From contig NNSL01000443.1 of NCBI GenBank assembly GCA_003123965.1, forward strand, positions 1-9,484: a stretch of 9,484 bases of DNA, in the 5' to 3' direction. Origin of the DNA: Balneolaceae bacterium SMO_bin1. GTDB taxonomy: Bacteria > Bacteroidota > Rhodothermia > Balneolales > Balneolaceae. Of this stretch, positions 1 through 7,236 are shown piece after piece (positions within the stretch are counted from its first letter, which is position 1; each line of letters starts with the position of its first letter). Made by a program: the position numbers and the translations under genes. The notes under the pieces were generated by a model. It worked only from the letters and a program-made list of their open reading frames with translations. It was not told where the DNA came from and did no database searches.

Positions 1-80
1 TTGTTTTTTACGCATCCGAAAACCAGGTGAACATTACCGATCTAGTGCTATCACGCCTGACTTCATCAAACTCAAACTAA
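1..80 (+). CDS. OmpH/Skp-family periplasmic chaperone, C-terminal tail only (cut by window edge)
   Basis: The frame starting at base 3 is open to the TAA at 78-80 and encodes 25 residues containing VFYASENQVNITDLVLSRL. It lines up with the end of the next gene once that gene is frame-corrected (ILYAS...YDITDEVMEEL). The shared pattern of a hydrophobic strand, Y-A-S, then an I-T-D helix is the usual end of OmpH/Skp proteins, trimeric periplasmic chaperones that escort unfolded outer-membrane proteins. The stop lies 23 bases before the next start, so the two are tandem paralogues, probably one operon. In related bacteria such pairs follow bamA; that gene would lie outside this window. The identification rests on a short tail and on the paralogue match. 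Confidence 0.65.
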   Translation, partial: VFYASENQVNITDLVLSRLTSSNSN

Positions 81-103
81 TTTAAATTTATATTTACTCT
101 GTT

Positions 104-553
104 ATGATAAAACGAACTATTTTCTTAACGGCTTTATGTGCAGCATTTTTACTAACCGGGCTTTCAACGGAAACGCACGCTCAGGTTACCAATCAAGAGC
201 GCATCGGATATGTAAATCCACAGGCCATTCTGCAAAAAATGCCTGAATTGAAAGCAGTGCAGCAACGACTGCAAAATTTTGTTGAAAAGCAGCAAAGCCA
301 GCTTGATCAGCGACGTGAAAAGGTAAACGAGCAAATTGCCCAGTTCCAGGAAGATCAGGGTGATATGAACGCCCAAGGTCGCCAGCAGGAGCAAGCCCGG
401 CTGGGAGAGCTGCAGGCTCAACTGCAGCAGGCCGAGCGCCAAGCCCAGCAGGAAATTCAGCAGAAACAGCAGGAGCTGGTAAGCCCGCTCTACCAGGAAA
501 TCAACAAGAGCATCCAAGCCGTGGCTCAGCAAATGAATCTTCATATGTGCTGA
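104..553 (+). CDS. ompH: OmpH/Skp-family periplasmic chaperone, frame ends early at a probable frameshift
   Basis: The 149-residue frame starts with a signal peptide: a K-R pair, a hydrophobic stretch at about residues 5-20, and a likely cleavage after A26 (T-H-A|Q). Mature protein begins with the family's first strand (RIGYVNPQAIL, about 33-43), followed by a very Gln/Glu-rich coiled coil at about 45-135, which forms the tentacle helices of Skp-type chaperones. These proteins bind unfolded outer-membrane proteins in the periplasm. The usual last strand and helix are missing from this frame, which ends NLHMC-stop. They are found intact just downstream in other frames (see 544-662). Corrected for two one-base deletions the gene would end at 662 and give about 186 residues, normal for the family. 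The ATG at 104 has an AT-rich leader and no clear Shine-Dalgarno. Family call is firm; whether the gene is really broken is uncertain. Confidence 0.85.
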   Translation: MIKRTIFLTALCAAFLLTGLSTETHAQVTNQERIGYVNPQAILQKMPELKAVQQRLQNFVEKQQSQLDQRREKVNEQIAQFQEDQGDMNAQGRQQEQARLGELQAQLQQAERQAQQEIQQKQQELVSPLYQEINKSIQAVAQQMNLHMC

Positions 554-662
554 ACACGACTACCTCGAACGGCGATGTTATTATCCTTACGCTTCTCCTG
601 AAGCTCAGGAGCAGTACGACATCACCGATGAGGTTATGGAAGAGCTTGGTATTGGTAGCTAA
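544..662 (+). pseudogene. ompH: Out-of-frame C-terminal part of the ompH gene (two -1 shifts)
   Basis: After the in-frame codons for N-L-H (to 544), the expected end of the protein continues in two steps. Bases 544-588 read YVLNTTTSNGDVIIL in one frame. Bases 588-662 then read YASPEAQEQYDITDEVMEEL plus GIGS and TAA in a third frame. Each break is explained by one missing base, most simply a T in CAT-TAT near 544 and a T in CTT-TAC near 588. Both segments match the C-terminus of the upstream paralogue, so this is coding sequence and not intergenic DNA. Either the gene is a recent pseudogene or the two gaps are sequencing or consensus errors in T runs; I favour error because nothing else in the gene has decayed. 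Confidence 0.75.
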
Positions 663-688
663 TCGTTACAGCTTTTAAGGCGAATATG

Positions 689-722
689 AAAAGGCAGCTG
701 CATTACGCAGCTGCCTTTTTTA
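689..722 (+). terminator. Strong intrinsic terminator after ompH, possibly bidirectional
   Basis: A perfect 9-bp GC-rich stem GGCAGCTGC (693-701) / GCAGCTGCC (707-715) with the 5-base loop ATTAC is followed by TTTTTT (716-721) and preceded by AAAA (689-692). The A run pairs with the T run, extending the stem. It lies 27 bases after the corrected ompH stop at 662. The minus-strand VWA gene ends at 751 facing it, and the AAAA gives a short U tract in that direction too, so it may end both transcripts. Confidence 0.9.
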
Positions 723-750
723 TTTAGTTTAGATTTTATGCAGATGAAAA

Positions 751-1863
751 CTACCGCACCCGTTTTTTCCGGTTGCGGATGTAATCTTCAAATATGTAAC
801 CGCCTAAATCATCGAGTGAAGCAAAATAGGCACGCCCCTTATTCGCCTCGGTAAGCTCGCGCACAAAGCCCTGCAGGTAGGGGTCGCGGGCAATCATAAA
901 GGTGGTGATGTCGATATTATCGCGCCGGCATTTTACGCCTTCATCAAGTACTTTATTCACAATTTTGCGGTCAAGCCCAAAGCTGTTTTTGTACATTTTA
1001 CCGTTCTGGATCATGCAGGAAGGCTTACCGTCCGTGATCATGAAAATCTGCTTGTTGGCATACTTGCGGCGATGCAGCAAGTGGCGGGCAAGCTCCAGCG
1101 CCTGCTGGGTGTTGGTGTGATAAGGGCCGGCCTGCAGGTAGGGAAGGTCTTCAATTTCAACTTCCCAGGCTTTGTTGCCAAAAGCCACAATATCGAGCGA
1201 ATCTTTGGCAAAATCGTTAAGAATAAGTTCAGAGAGCGCCATGGCTACCTTTTTGGCCGGGGTGATGCGGTCTTCGCCGTAAAGCACCATGGAGTGGCTT
1301 AGGTCAATAAGCAGCACTGTAGCTACGGATGTGTAGTGATCGGTATCGTGCACCCGCAGGTCCTGCTCGCGCAGGTTAAACTGGTCAATGGTGCTATGCT
1401 TCAGCATGTTCATCATGGTGCCCACGCTGTCTATATGGCTGATGTCATCACCGTGTTTCCAGTTGCGGGTTTCGGGCTGTCGTTCAAGTCCCTTGCCGGT
1501 GTAATTGGTTTGATGATGACCGCTGGATCCCTTTTCAAGATCCTTGAAAATTTCGCGCAGTGAACGCTGCCGGAGGCTCCGCTCGGTTTTGCGGGTCATC
1601 ACCATAATATCCTGGTCGGTGTCTGATTCGATATACCCCCGATTTTCAAGCTCTTCTACAAAGTCTCCGAGCCCAAAATCTTCATCAAACTGATCGGTGA
1701 GGTCGTACTCATTATCAATATCGGTAAGCCATTTTAATGCTTGCGATACATCACCGCCGGCTATGGTCAGCAGTTCTTGGAAAATGTCCAGCAGGGTATC
1801 AAACGGCGTTTTATCACTCTTTTTGGCGAACCGCTCGTCCCATTCTACGTACTTGAAATGCAT
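751..1863 (-). CDS. VWA (von Willebrand factor A) domain protein with intact MIDAS, CoxE/ChlD-like
   Basis: A 370-residue cytoplasmic-looking protein; no signal peptide or membrane segment is seen. The C-terminal half is a VWA domain (about residues 180-345) with the full metal-ion-dependent adhesion site: D187-x-S189-x-S191 in LLIDLSHSM, T250 in PYHTNTQQAL, and D278 in MITDGKPS. The N-terminal half is acidic and charged, without a domain I recognise. Bacterial proteins of this kind resemble the VWA halves of MoxR/ChlI-type AAA+ ATPase pairs, which remodel or load metals into partner proteins. No such ATPase is in this window, so the partner is unknown. I chose the ATG at 1863 because M-H-F-K-Y-x-x-W-D looks like the conserved beginning; a GTG at 1890 would add nine residues. 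The gene converges on ompH and diverges from rnhB. Domain call is secure, function is not. Confidence 0.85.
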   Translation of the reverse strand: MHFKYVEWDERFAKKSDKTPFDTLLDIFQELLTIAGGDVSQALKWLTDIDNEYDLTDQFDEDFGLGDFVEELENRGYIESDTDQDIMVMTRKTERSLRQRSLREIFKDLEKGSSGHHQTNYTGKGLERQPETRNWKHGDDISHIDSVGTMMNMLKHSTIDQFNLREQDLRVHDTDHYTSVATVLLIDLSHSMVLYGEDRITPAKKVAMALSELILNDFAKDSLDIVAFGNKAWEVEIEDLPYLQAGPYHTNTQQALELARHLLHRRKYANKQIFMITDGKPSCMIQNGKMYKNSFGLDRKIVNKVLDEGVKCRRDNIDITTFMIARDPYLQGFVRELTEANKGRAYFASLDDLGGYIFEDYIRNRKKRVR

Positions 1864-1950
1864 ACAAAAAAGATTGACTTTAAGACTCACTATTCACAAC
1901 GAATGCATCTGAAAATTAATTCACTTACGATCGACCATTAGAGGCTATAA
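1864..1950. promoter_or_regulatory. Divergent intergenic region between the VWA gene and rnhB, with an rnhB ribosome binding site
   Basis: These 87 bases separate two divergent starts and must hold both promoters or leaders. AGAGG at 1940-1944 lies six bases before the rnhB ATG at 1951 and is the only convincing Shine-Dalgarno in the window; it supports that start. I see no full match to either promoter consensus, so no -10/-35 is placed. Confidence 0.4.
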
Positions 1951-2583
1951 ATGCAAGGTAAAACAATAAACCGCCTGGAATTTGAGCAACAATTATGGGA
2001 TGAAGGCTACACCCGTGTGATGGGACTGGATGAAGTGGGCCGCGGCTGTCTTTCGGGTCCGGTAGTGGCCGGGGGCGTGATTTTCAAACCCGACACCCGT
2101 ATTGATGCCATCCGCGACAGTAAAACACTGGGGCTGGAAGAGCGCAAAGAGCTGGTGCACATCATCAAGCAGAAAGCCGCGTTTTGGACCGTGCAGCAGT
2201 GCGATCCGCACGAAATCGACGAGCTGAATATCTTATGGGCCTCTATCAAAGCCATGCAAAAGTGTGCCAACGCGGAGAACGCCGAGCCGGAATACCTGCT
2301 GGTGGACGGCAACCGCTTTGGGGCAAGCATGTACCCGCACCAGTGCATTGTTAAGGGCGATGACCGCTCCATGAGCATCGGCGCAGCATCAATTCTGGCG
2401 AAAGTATACCGGGACGAGCTGATGATTCGCCTGCATAAAGAATTTCCGCATTTTGGGTGGAATACCAATGTAGGATATCCCACGCGCAAGCATTTCGAAG
2501 GGCTGCAGGAATACGGTATCACCAAACATCACCGCCGCAGTTTTAAGCTGCGTACCGAAAAACAATATTCCGCCGGTGACTAA
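1951..2583 (+). CDS. rnhB: Ribonuclease HII
   Basis: A 210-residue type 2 RNase H, which nicks the RNA strand of RNA-DNA hybrids and starts removal of single ribonucleotides misincorporated into DNA. The motif GLDEVGRGCLSGPVVAG at 25-41 supplies catalytic D27 and E28 and the G-R-G that reads the RNA-DNA junction. DSK follows at 56-58, the third acidic residue D119 is in LLVDGN, and SIGAASILAKVYRD (142-155) supplies the fourth, D155. The late GYPTRKH and HRRSF motifs are also present. Length is normal and no key residue is missing. It is a metal-dependent cytoplasmic enzyme. Its TAA overlaps the stop codon of the convergent histidine kinase gene by four bases (2580-2583). It appears to be a single-gene unit. 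Confidence 0.97.
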   Translation: MQGKTINRLEFEQQLWDEGYTRVMGLDEVGRGCLSGPVVAGGVIFKPDTRIDAIRDSKTLGLEERKELVHIIKQKAAFWTVQQCDPHEIDELNILWASIKAMQKCANAENAEPEYLLVDGNRFGASMYPHQCIVKGDDRSMSIGAASILAKVYRDELMIRLHKEFPHFGWNTNVGYPTRKHFEGLQEYGITKHHRRSFKLRTEKQYSAGD

Positions 2584-5558
2584 AGCTCGTCTGCAATGAT
2601 GCCGCTGCTGGAGCCTTTAATTTGCTGGCGCTCAAATGAGAATGTTACGGCGGTGCCGTCATCACTCGTGATTTCAAAATCGGCCTTAAGCTGTTTAGTA
2701 AGCGTGTCGATGATAGTATAACCCATCGACTCTTTGATGTTTTCTATCTCCGATTGGGTCATGCCTACACCGTTATCGCGTACTTCTACACTTACCCGAT
2801 TTTCATGCTCCTGCACGTCAATGATAACCTGGCCGGAATTGAGCCCCACAAAAGCGTGCTTCAGCGAATTAACAATCAATTCATTAATAATGAGGCCACA
2901 AGGTACGGCTTGGTTAACATTTAGCTTAATGTCGCCGCAGTTAAGTGAAAGCTCAATATTTTCTTGCAGGGCCATGGTATCCCGCATGTTCGAGATGAGA
3001 TCTTCGAGATAGTTCTTGAAATTGATATTAGAGAGTGAAGACGTTTGGTAGAGTTTTTCGTGGATGAGCGCCATGGATTTTATGCGCAGCTCGCAGTTTT
3101 TCAGAATGTTTTTCAGCGTTTCGTTATCAATGTTGAAACGCTGAATGGTAAGCAGACCCGATACTACGGCCAGATTGTTTTTTACGCGGTGATGCACTTC
3201 CTGCAGCAGCACTTCACGCTCCTGAATGGTTTGCTTCAGCTTGGTTTCGTATTCAATGCGGCTGGTAATGTCCTGCGCTATAATCTGCAGGCCGTTCTGG
3301 CCGCCTTCGAGCACTACGGGGGTTGACTGCAGCAGAATATGCCGCTGTTCGCCCTCTTTTTCCATTTTATATGTGGCCGTACCCAGATTTTCGCCATCTA
3401 AAACGCGCTGCATACGCTGTTTGGCTTTTGAAGGATTGGTGAGTGGAATAACATCAAATATTGACTTTCCAAATAGATCATCTGGGTCTTGCAGACCAAG
3501 TGACTCGGCAGCTGCAGGATTTGCGAAGTCAATTTCTGCGTTTTCGTTGACCAGTAGAATATAGTTGGGTGCGTTAGCCACCAGGTTCTTCCAGCGCTTT
3601 TTGCTTTGCTGCAGCTTGTGGTGCGCCAGTATATTTTTTATTTGAAACGCGAGTGTTTCTGTAAGAGCGTCAATGAGCTTGCGCTCTTCCATTAAAAATA
3701 CGCCTTCACTGCTTTTACCTTGCTGTTCAGTGTAGGCAATGGTAATGGTAAGCTTTTTGTCAAATACCTGTTCGCTGGTGGCTGTTTGTGTCCACTCGGT
3801 TTCTCGGAAATCTGCGGTTTTGTAAGTGGTGGCGTCGTAGGTTATAGCTGCTTCCGTAATGTTGGGGTACTGCCATCCCTGGGGCAGGTAATGAACGGCC
3901 TGTTCAAGCAGTTCCTCAATAGTGAGTTCTTGTTCGCTGAGGCTGGCAATTTTATACAGGCAAGCCTGTTCCTTTACCCGCTCTTGCAGTTCGTCCATCA
4001 TTTCTTTTTGTCCGGTAATATCTGTGGAAATACCGCACACATGATTTTCAAATCCCGGCACGCCCTGCAGTGGATATTTTATGGTCTGGTAGTACTTCAT
4101 TTGCCCATCAAGCGGGAACTTTTCTTCGAACTCAATGGCCATGCCCTTATTACGTACTTCTTTGTCGTTCTCCTGTATCTGCAGCGCAAATTGATCGGGG
4201 TGCAGCTCATAATCTGTTTTGCCAAGCACCTGTTCTTCCTCAACGTTGAACAAAGAGAGGTAGGCATCATTAACCAGCTGATATCGGCCCTCAGGGTCTT
4301 TCACGTAAATAATTGAATCCGTCTGGTTGATGATAGCATCAAAGAGTTGTTCTTGTTGTCGGCTCTTAAACTCTGCTTTTTTCAAGTCGGCCAGGTTGGT
4401 ACATGTGCCCAAAATGTATCGCTGCCCCGACCGCACAAACTTGGTGCCGGTTATATAAAAGGGAATAGAATGGCCGTCGGCGTGTAAAATATCTACCTCT
4501 ACGTCAGCACTACCGGTTTCAATGACCTCTTGAACTTTGGAAAGGATGAGATCGTGATCATCTTCGCGAAAGAAATCGAGCATGTGCATCTGCTCTATTT
4601 CTTCTGCGGAATAGCCCAGCTCCTTTTCCAGGTTTTTATTCCATTTCACATACTGCTGCTCCTCATCAATCATGTAGAAGATGCCCGGCATGCTCGTTAT
4701 GGCGCTGTTAATAAACTCTTTTTCCTGCTCCAGCTGTTCGCGGGTTTCTATCAATTCCGTTACTTCATTCTGGATGCCGATATGGTGGGTTACTGTCCCT
4801 TCCTCATTTTTAACAGGCGAAATATTTAGCTGATTCCAGAACATACTGCCGTTTTTACGGTAATTGCGCAGCACAAACTGCCCGCTTTCTTTATTTTGGA
4901 GGCTTTTGGCAATTTCTGAAATTTCATCCTGTTCGCGGTCATCAGCCTGCAAAAAGCGGCAGTTTTTACCCAGTATCTCCTCTTCGGAGTATCCGGTCAT
5001 TTCTTCAAACCCCTTATTGCAGTAAATAGCGGGATTGTCGTCTTGGGTGGCATCAGTGATAAGCACCCCGGTTTCGGTGGCATCGAGGGCCTGCCGGTAA
5101 ATGCGCAGCTGCTTATTCTTTTCTTCGAGCTCCTCATTTTTCTGTTTTAGCTGCAGTGAATATTTGCGCTGCTTCAACAACATTTCAATACGGCTTTGCA
5201 GAATCTGCTTGCGTGCCGGTACATAAATGACGTCATCGGCGTATTCTAGAATGGAGCTGCTGGCACGAGCGCTGGCTTTATTCTTGGAAAGCACTAATAC
5301 CGGGCAGAAGGTAGGGGCAGCATTTCGCTTCAGGCTTTCAATTTGTTTCTTATTTCTGCGAAATGCCTGGTCATCGAGTATGCATAGGTCAAAAAGCTGA
5401 TTGCCAAGCCCGTTGTCGCTTACTTTCACGTTCAGTGTATCGGGCAAATACGAATTAATGAGGCTGCTATCTTTACTGTTGCGCATATTCAGCAGTACTA
5501 CGGGCTTATACTCCTCACTAATTGCTTTTAGCTGGGCATTATTTGCAAAAGAATCCAT
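2580..5558 (-). CDS. LOV/multi-PAS hybrid-type sensor histidine kinase (HisKA_2), putative blue-light receptor
   Basis: A 992-residue soluble kinase with no membrane segment. Domains in order: a receiver-like region at about 15-130 lacking the acidic pair; a coiled coil at 130-155; a LOV domain at 155-270; PAS at 280-392; PAS at 400-517; a GAF-like domain at 525-645; PAS at 652-768; HisKA_2 from about 780; HATPase_c to about 976. The LOV domain has the photoactive motif GKNCRFLQ (C200, codon 4959-4961), NKGFEEMTGY before it, and the flavin-contact motifs NYRKNG, FWNQLNISPV and GIQNEVT. In known LOV proteins this cysteine forms a blue-light-induced adduct with FMN. The phospho-accepting histidine is H790 in EVHHRVKNNL; the ATP site shows N892/N897 in INELIVNSLKHAF and DNGVGM at 928-933. 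The gene starts 29 bases after kaiC and probably shares its transcript. Partner regulators are likely the two upstream receivers, which is inference. Kinase and LOV calls are firm; the N-terminal receiver is structural guesswork. Confidence 0.93.
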   Translation of the reverse strand: MDSFANNAQLKAISEEYKPVVLLNMRNSKDSSLINSYLPDTLNVKVSDNGLGNQLFDLCILDDQAFRRNKKQIESLKRNAAPTFCPVLVLSKNKASARASSSILEYADDVIYVPARKQILQSRIEMLLKQRKYSLQLKQKNEELEEKNKQLRIYRQALDATETGVLITDATQDDNPAIYCNKGFEEMTGYSEEEILGKNCRFLQADDREQDEISEIAKSLQNKESGQFVLRNYRKNGSMFWNQLNISPVKNEEGTVTHHIGIQNEVTELIETREQLEQEKEFINSAITSMPGIFYMIDEEQQYVKWNKNLEKELGYSAEEIEQMHMLDFFREDDHDLILSKVQEVIETGSADVEVDILHADGHSIPFYITGTKFVRSGQRYILGTCTNLADLKKAEFKSRQQEQLFDAIINQTDSIIYVKDPEGRYQLVNDAYLSLFNVEEEQVLGKTDYELHPDQFALQIQENDKEVRNKGMAIEFEEKFPLDGQMKYYQTIKYPLQGVPGFENHVCGISTDITGQKEMMDELQERVKEQACLYKIASLSEQELTIEELLEQAVHYLPQGWQYPNITEAAITYDATTYKTADFRETEWTQTATSEQVFDKKLTITIAYTEQQGKSSEGVFLMEERKLIDALTETLAFQIKNILAHHKLQQSKKRWKNLVANAPNYILLVNENAEIDFANPAAAESLGLQDPDDLFGKSIFDVIPLTNPSKAKQRMQRVLDGENLGTATYKMEKEGEQRHILLQSTPVVLEGGQNGLQIIAQDITSRIEYETKLKQTIQEREVLLQEVHHRVKNNLAVVSGLLTIQRFNIDNETLKNILKNCELRIKSMALIHEKLYQTSSLSNINFKNYLEDLISNMRDTMALQENIELSLNCGDIKLNVNQAVPCGLIINELIVNSLKHAFVGLNSGQVIIDVQEHENRVSVEVRDNGVGMTQSEIENIKESMGYTIIDTLTKQLKADFEITSDDGTAVTFSFERQQIKGSSSGIIADEL

Positions 5559-5587
5559 TAAATAAAATCACTTATATTCATGGTCAA

Positions 5588-7024
5588 TTATGCCGTATGC
5601 TCAGGGAGTCCGGTTAAAATGCCGCGCATGTCTTCCAGGGGATTACCAACAGCAATACCATCGGGTGTTATCTCAAATTCACGAATAGTATTTTCAAATC
5701 CGCTCAGCCGTTTCTTCAAGACGCCGATAGCTTTCTTAAGCCGGCCGTCCAATTCCAGGTAGCGCAGAAAAATTATGTTATCAGCCAGGTAGCTGGCATT
5801 CATATTGGTAGCCTTAAAATCTCCTGTAATATTCTGCGATTCATTCACAAGCAGGGTAGTGATACCCATATTTTGCAGGTATATGGTTAATGTATGCAAC
5901 GATTCCAGAACGTTTTTTTCACGCACTGCCATGCCATATCCGCCAATGGAATCAATCATTACCATTTGGGTGTGATGCTCTTCAATATCGGTTTGCACGT
6001 TTTTGGCAAATTCATCCGGGGAATAGGAGAGGGGTTCAATGGACACAATTTCCAGGTTGCCGGCTTCTATCATATCATCAATGGGAATGTTCACCATTTT
6101 TGAGCGATGGATGATTTGTTCTCGCGATTCTTCGAAACTGTACAGCACGGCTCGATGGTTGCGCTCGGCGGCCTGTTTTATGAACTGCAGCCCCATATTG
6201 GTTTTACCTACCCCGGTAGGACCAATCAACAAATTGGTTGTTCCTTTCTCAATTCCGCCGTGCAGCAGGTGGTCAATTCCTTGTATGCCCGACGAAAGCT
6301 GTTCTTTTTTGAACGTTCGGTTGTATTGATTGGGGCGCAGCTGCGGAAATACGGTTATGCCGCTGCCGGTGATGGAGAACGAATGGAGCCCGTTCATGTA
6401 GTCAGATCCGCGGAACTTGCTTACCTGTAGTTTTCGCCACGGTTCTTGGTTCATAAGTTTAATGATGCCGTCTACCCAAAACGTGCTGTCATCGCTGGCC
6501 TTTTCATCAAAATATTCCGATATCATCAACAGGGTGGCCCCTTGGCCGGTAATATACTTTATAAGCGAAAGCCCCAGCTTGCGCATCTGGTAAGCATCAT
6601 CATTTAGCATGCGCAGTATGGTTATGGAATCGAGGACCACGCGGCTGGGGTTCAGTTCTTCGAAATGCTGCCGTAGGGTATCAAGCAGGGGCTGTTGTTC
6701 TACTTCAGCCGGAGAAAATACGCTGTAGGTGTTTCCGTTTTCGTCTAAATTATCGCTGGGGCTTAAGTCCAAAATAGATACGTCGGCCAGATTGATATCC
6801 ATGGCTTGGGCATTTTGGCGAATACTCTGCTCCGATTCCCCAAGACTGATATACAGGCCATTTTCTTGATTTTTTGCAGCCTGGGCCAGAAAATGAAGCC
6901 CCAGGGTTGATTTTCCGGAGCCGGGCCCGCCCTGAATTAAATATGATTTTTTGGGCAGAAGGCCGCCATGTAAGATTTCATCAAGCCCTTCAATACCGCT
7001 TGAAATTTTGTTTAATGTGTCCAT
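5588..7024 (-). CDS. KaiC-like two-domain RecA-fold ATPase
   Basis: A 478-residue protein with two tandem KaiC domains. The first (about 1-230) has Walker A GPGSGKST at 33-40 and Walker B VVLDS ending at D132-S133. The second (about 240-478) has Walker A GPTGVGKT at 268-275, the E298-E299 pair in YSFEES and Walker B D358 in VMIDSI. KaiC proteins are cytoplasmic hexameric ATPases; the cyanobacterial one is the clock core and autophosphorylates in its second domain. Here the first-domain catalytic pair is reduced to G62-E63. Aligning by eye to cyanobacterial KaiC from memory, the phosphorylation site S431/T432 corresponds to S411/Y412 and T426 to T406. The C-terminal peptide that KaiA grips in cyanobacteria is absent: the protein ends soon after GNPLEDMRGILTGLP. 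This places it among the KaiC homologues of non-photosynthetic bacteria and archaea. It is probably co-transcribed with the LOV kinase and may relay its signal. Confidence 0.93.
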   Translation of the reverse strand: MDTLNKISSGIEGLDEILHGGLLPKKSYLIQGGPGSGKSTLGLHFLAQAAKNQENGLYISLGESEQSIRQNAQAMDINLADVSILDLSPSDNLDENGNTYSVFSPAEVEQQPLLDTLRQHFEELNPSRVVLDSITILRMLNDDAYQMRKLGLSLIKYITGQGATLLMISEYFDEKASDDSTFWVDGIIKLMNQEPWRKLQVSKFRGSDYMNGLHSFSITGSGITVFPQLRPNQYNRTFKKEQLSSGIQGIDHLLHGGIEKGTTNLLIGPTGVGKTNMGLQFIKQAAERNHRAVLYSFEESREQIIHRSKMVNIPIDDMIEAGNLEIVSIEPLSYSPDEFAKNVQTDIEEHHTQMVMIDSIGGYGMAVREKNVLESLHTLTIYLQNMGITTLLVNESQNITGDFKATNMNASYLADNIIFLRYLELDGRLKKAIGVLKKRLSGFENTIREFEITPDGIAVGNPLEDMRGILTGLPEHTA

Positions 7025-7063
7025 TTGAAATTAAATACTTTCAATAATTGATAGTGAACAATG

Positions 7064-7084
7064 GGTGCAGGAATTTCTTGCACC
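7064..7084. repeat. 21-base operator-like palindrome upstream of kaiC
   Basis: The left arm GGTGCAGGAA (7064-7073) and right arm TTCTTGCACC (7075-7084) are reverse complements except for one pair, around a single central T. The centre lies 50 bases upstream of the kaiC start codon. Size and symmetry fit a binding site for a dimeric regulator; a leader hairpin is the alternative. Confidence 0.45.
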
Positions 7085-7197
7085 AGAAAAAATATTTAGT
7101 GTTTTTTACTCCCCGCTCTTATAAAAATGGGCGGTGGGTAAAGTGAGTCGGTTTTCTTTTGCTATAGAAAATAAGGCACTTAATGCAAATGGGGTTG

Positions 7198-7236
7198 ACG
7201 TAAAATACGTAGGGCCTAATCTACGTATTTTCACGT
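7198..7236. repeat. Long inverted repeat with TACGTA motifs between the receiver gene and kaiC
   Basis: The left arm ACGTAAAATACGTAG (7198-7212) and right arm CTACGTATTTTCACGT (7221-7236) pair perfectly over 11 bases next to the 8-base spacer GGCCTAAT, and over 15 with one bulged base. Each arm also contains the 6-base palindrome TACGTA. No T run follows on the minus strand, so it is not an ordinary terminator. A tandem operator for a regulator, perhaps the LuxR-type protein encoded upstream, or a structured leader are the options. Confidence 0.5.

Noticed and set aside
164..544. A 126-codon minus-strand open frame opposite ompH, rich in leucine and resembling a membrane protein
   Set aside because: The leucines are reverse-complement reading of CAG/CAA glutamine codons in the ompH coiled coil.
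2007..2525. A 172-codon minus-strand open frame opposite rnhB
   Set aside because: rnhB has all catalytic motifs in the other strand; this frame is Ser/Pro/Arg-rich shadow sequence.
3720..4316. A 198-codon plus-strand open frame opposite the histidine kinase gene
   Set aside because: It is antisense to a well-supported kinase reading frame, has Cys/Phe-rich composition without any family motif, and lacks its own start context.
5588..7024. A complete cyanobacterial-type circadian clock
   Set aside because: There is no kaiA or kaiB in the window, the KaiA-binding tail is missing, and the phosphosite differs; KaiC homologues without a clock are common.
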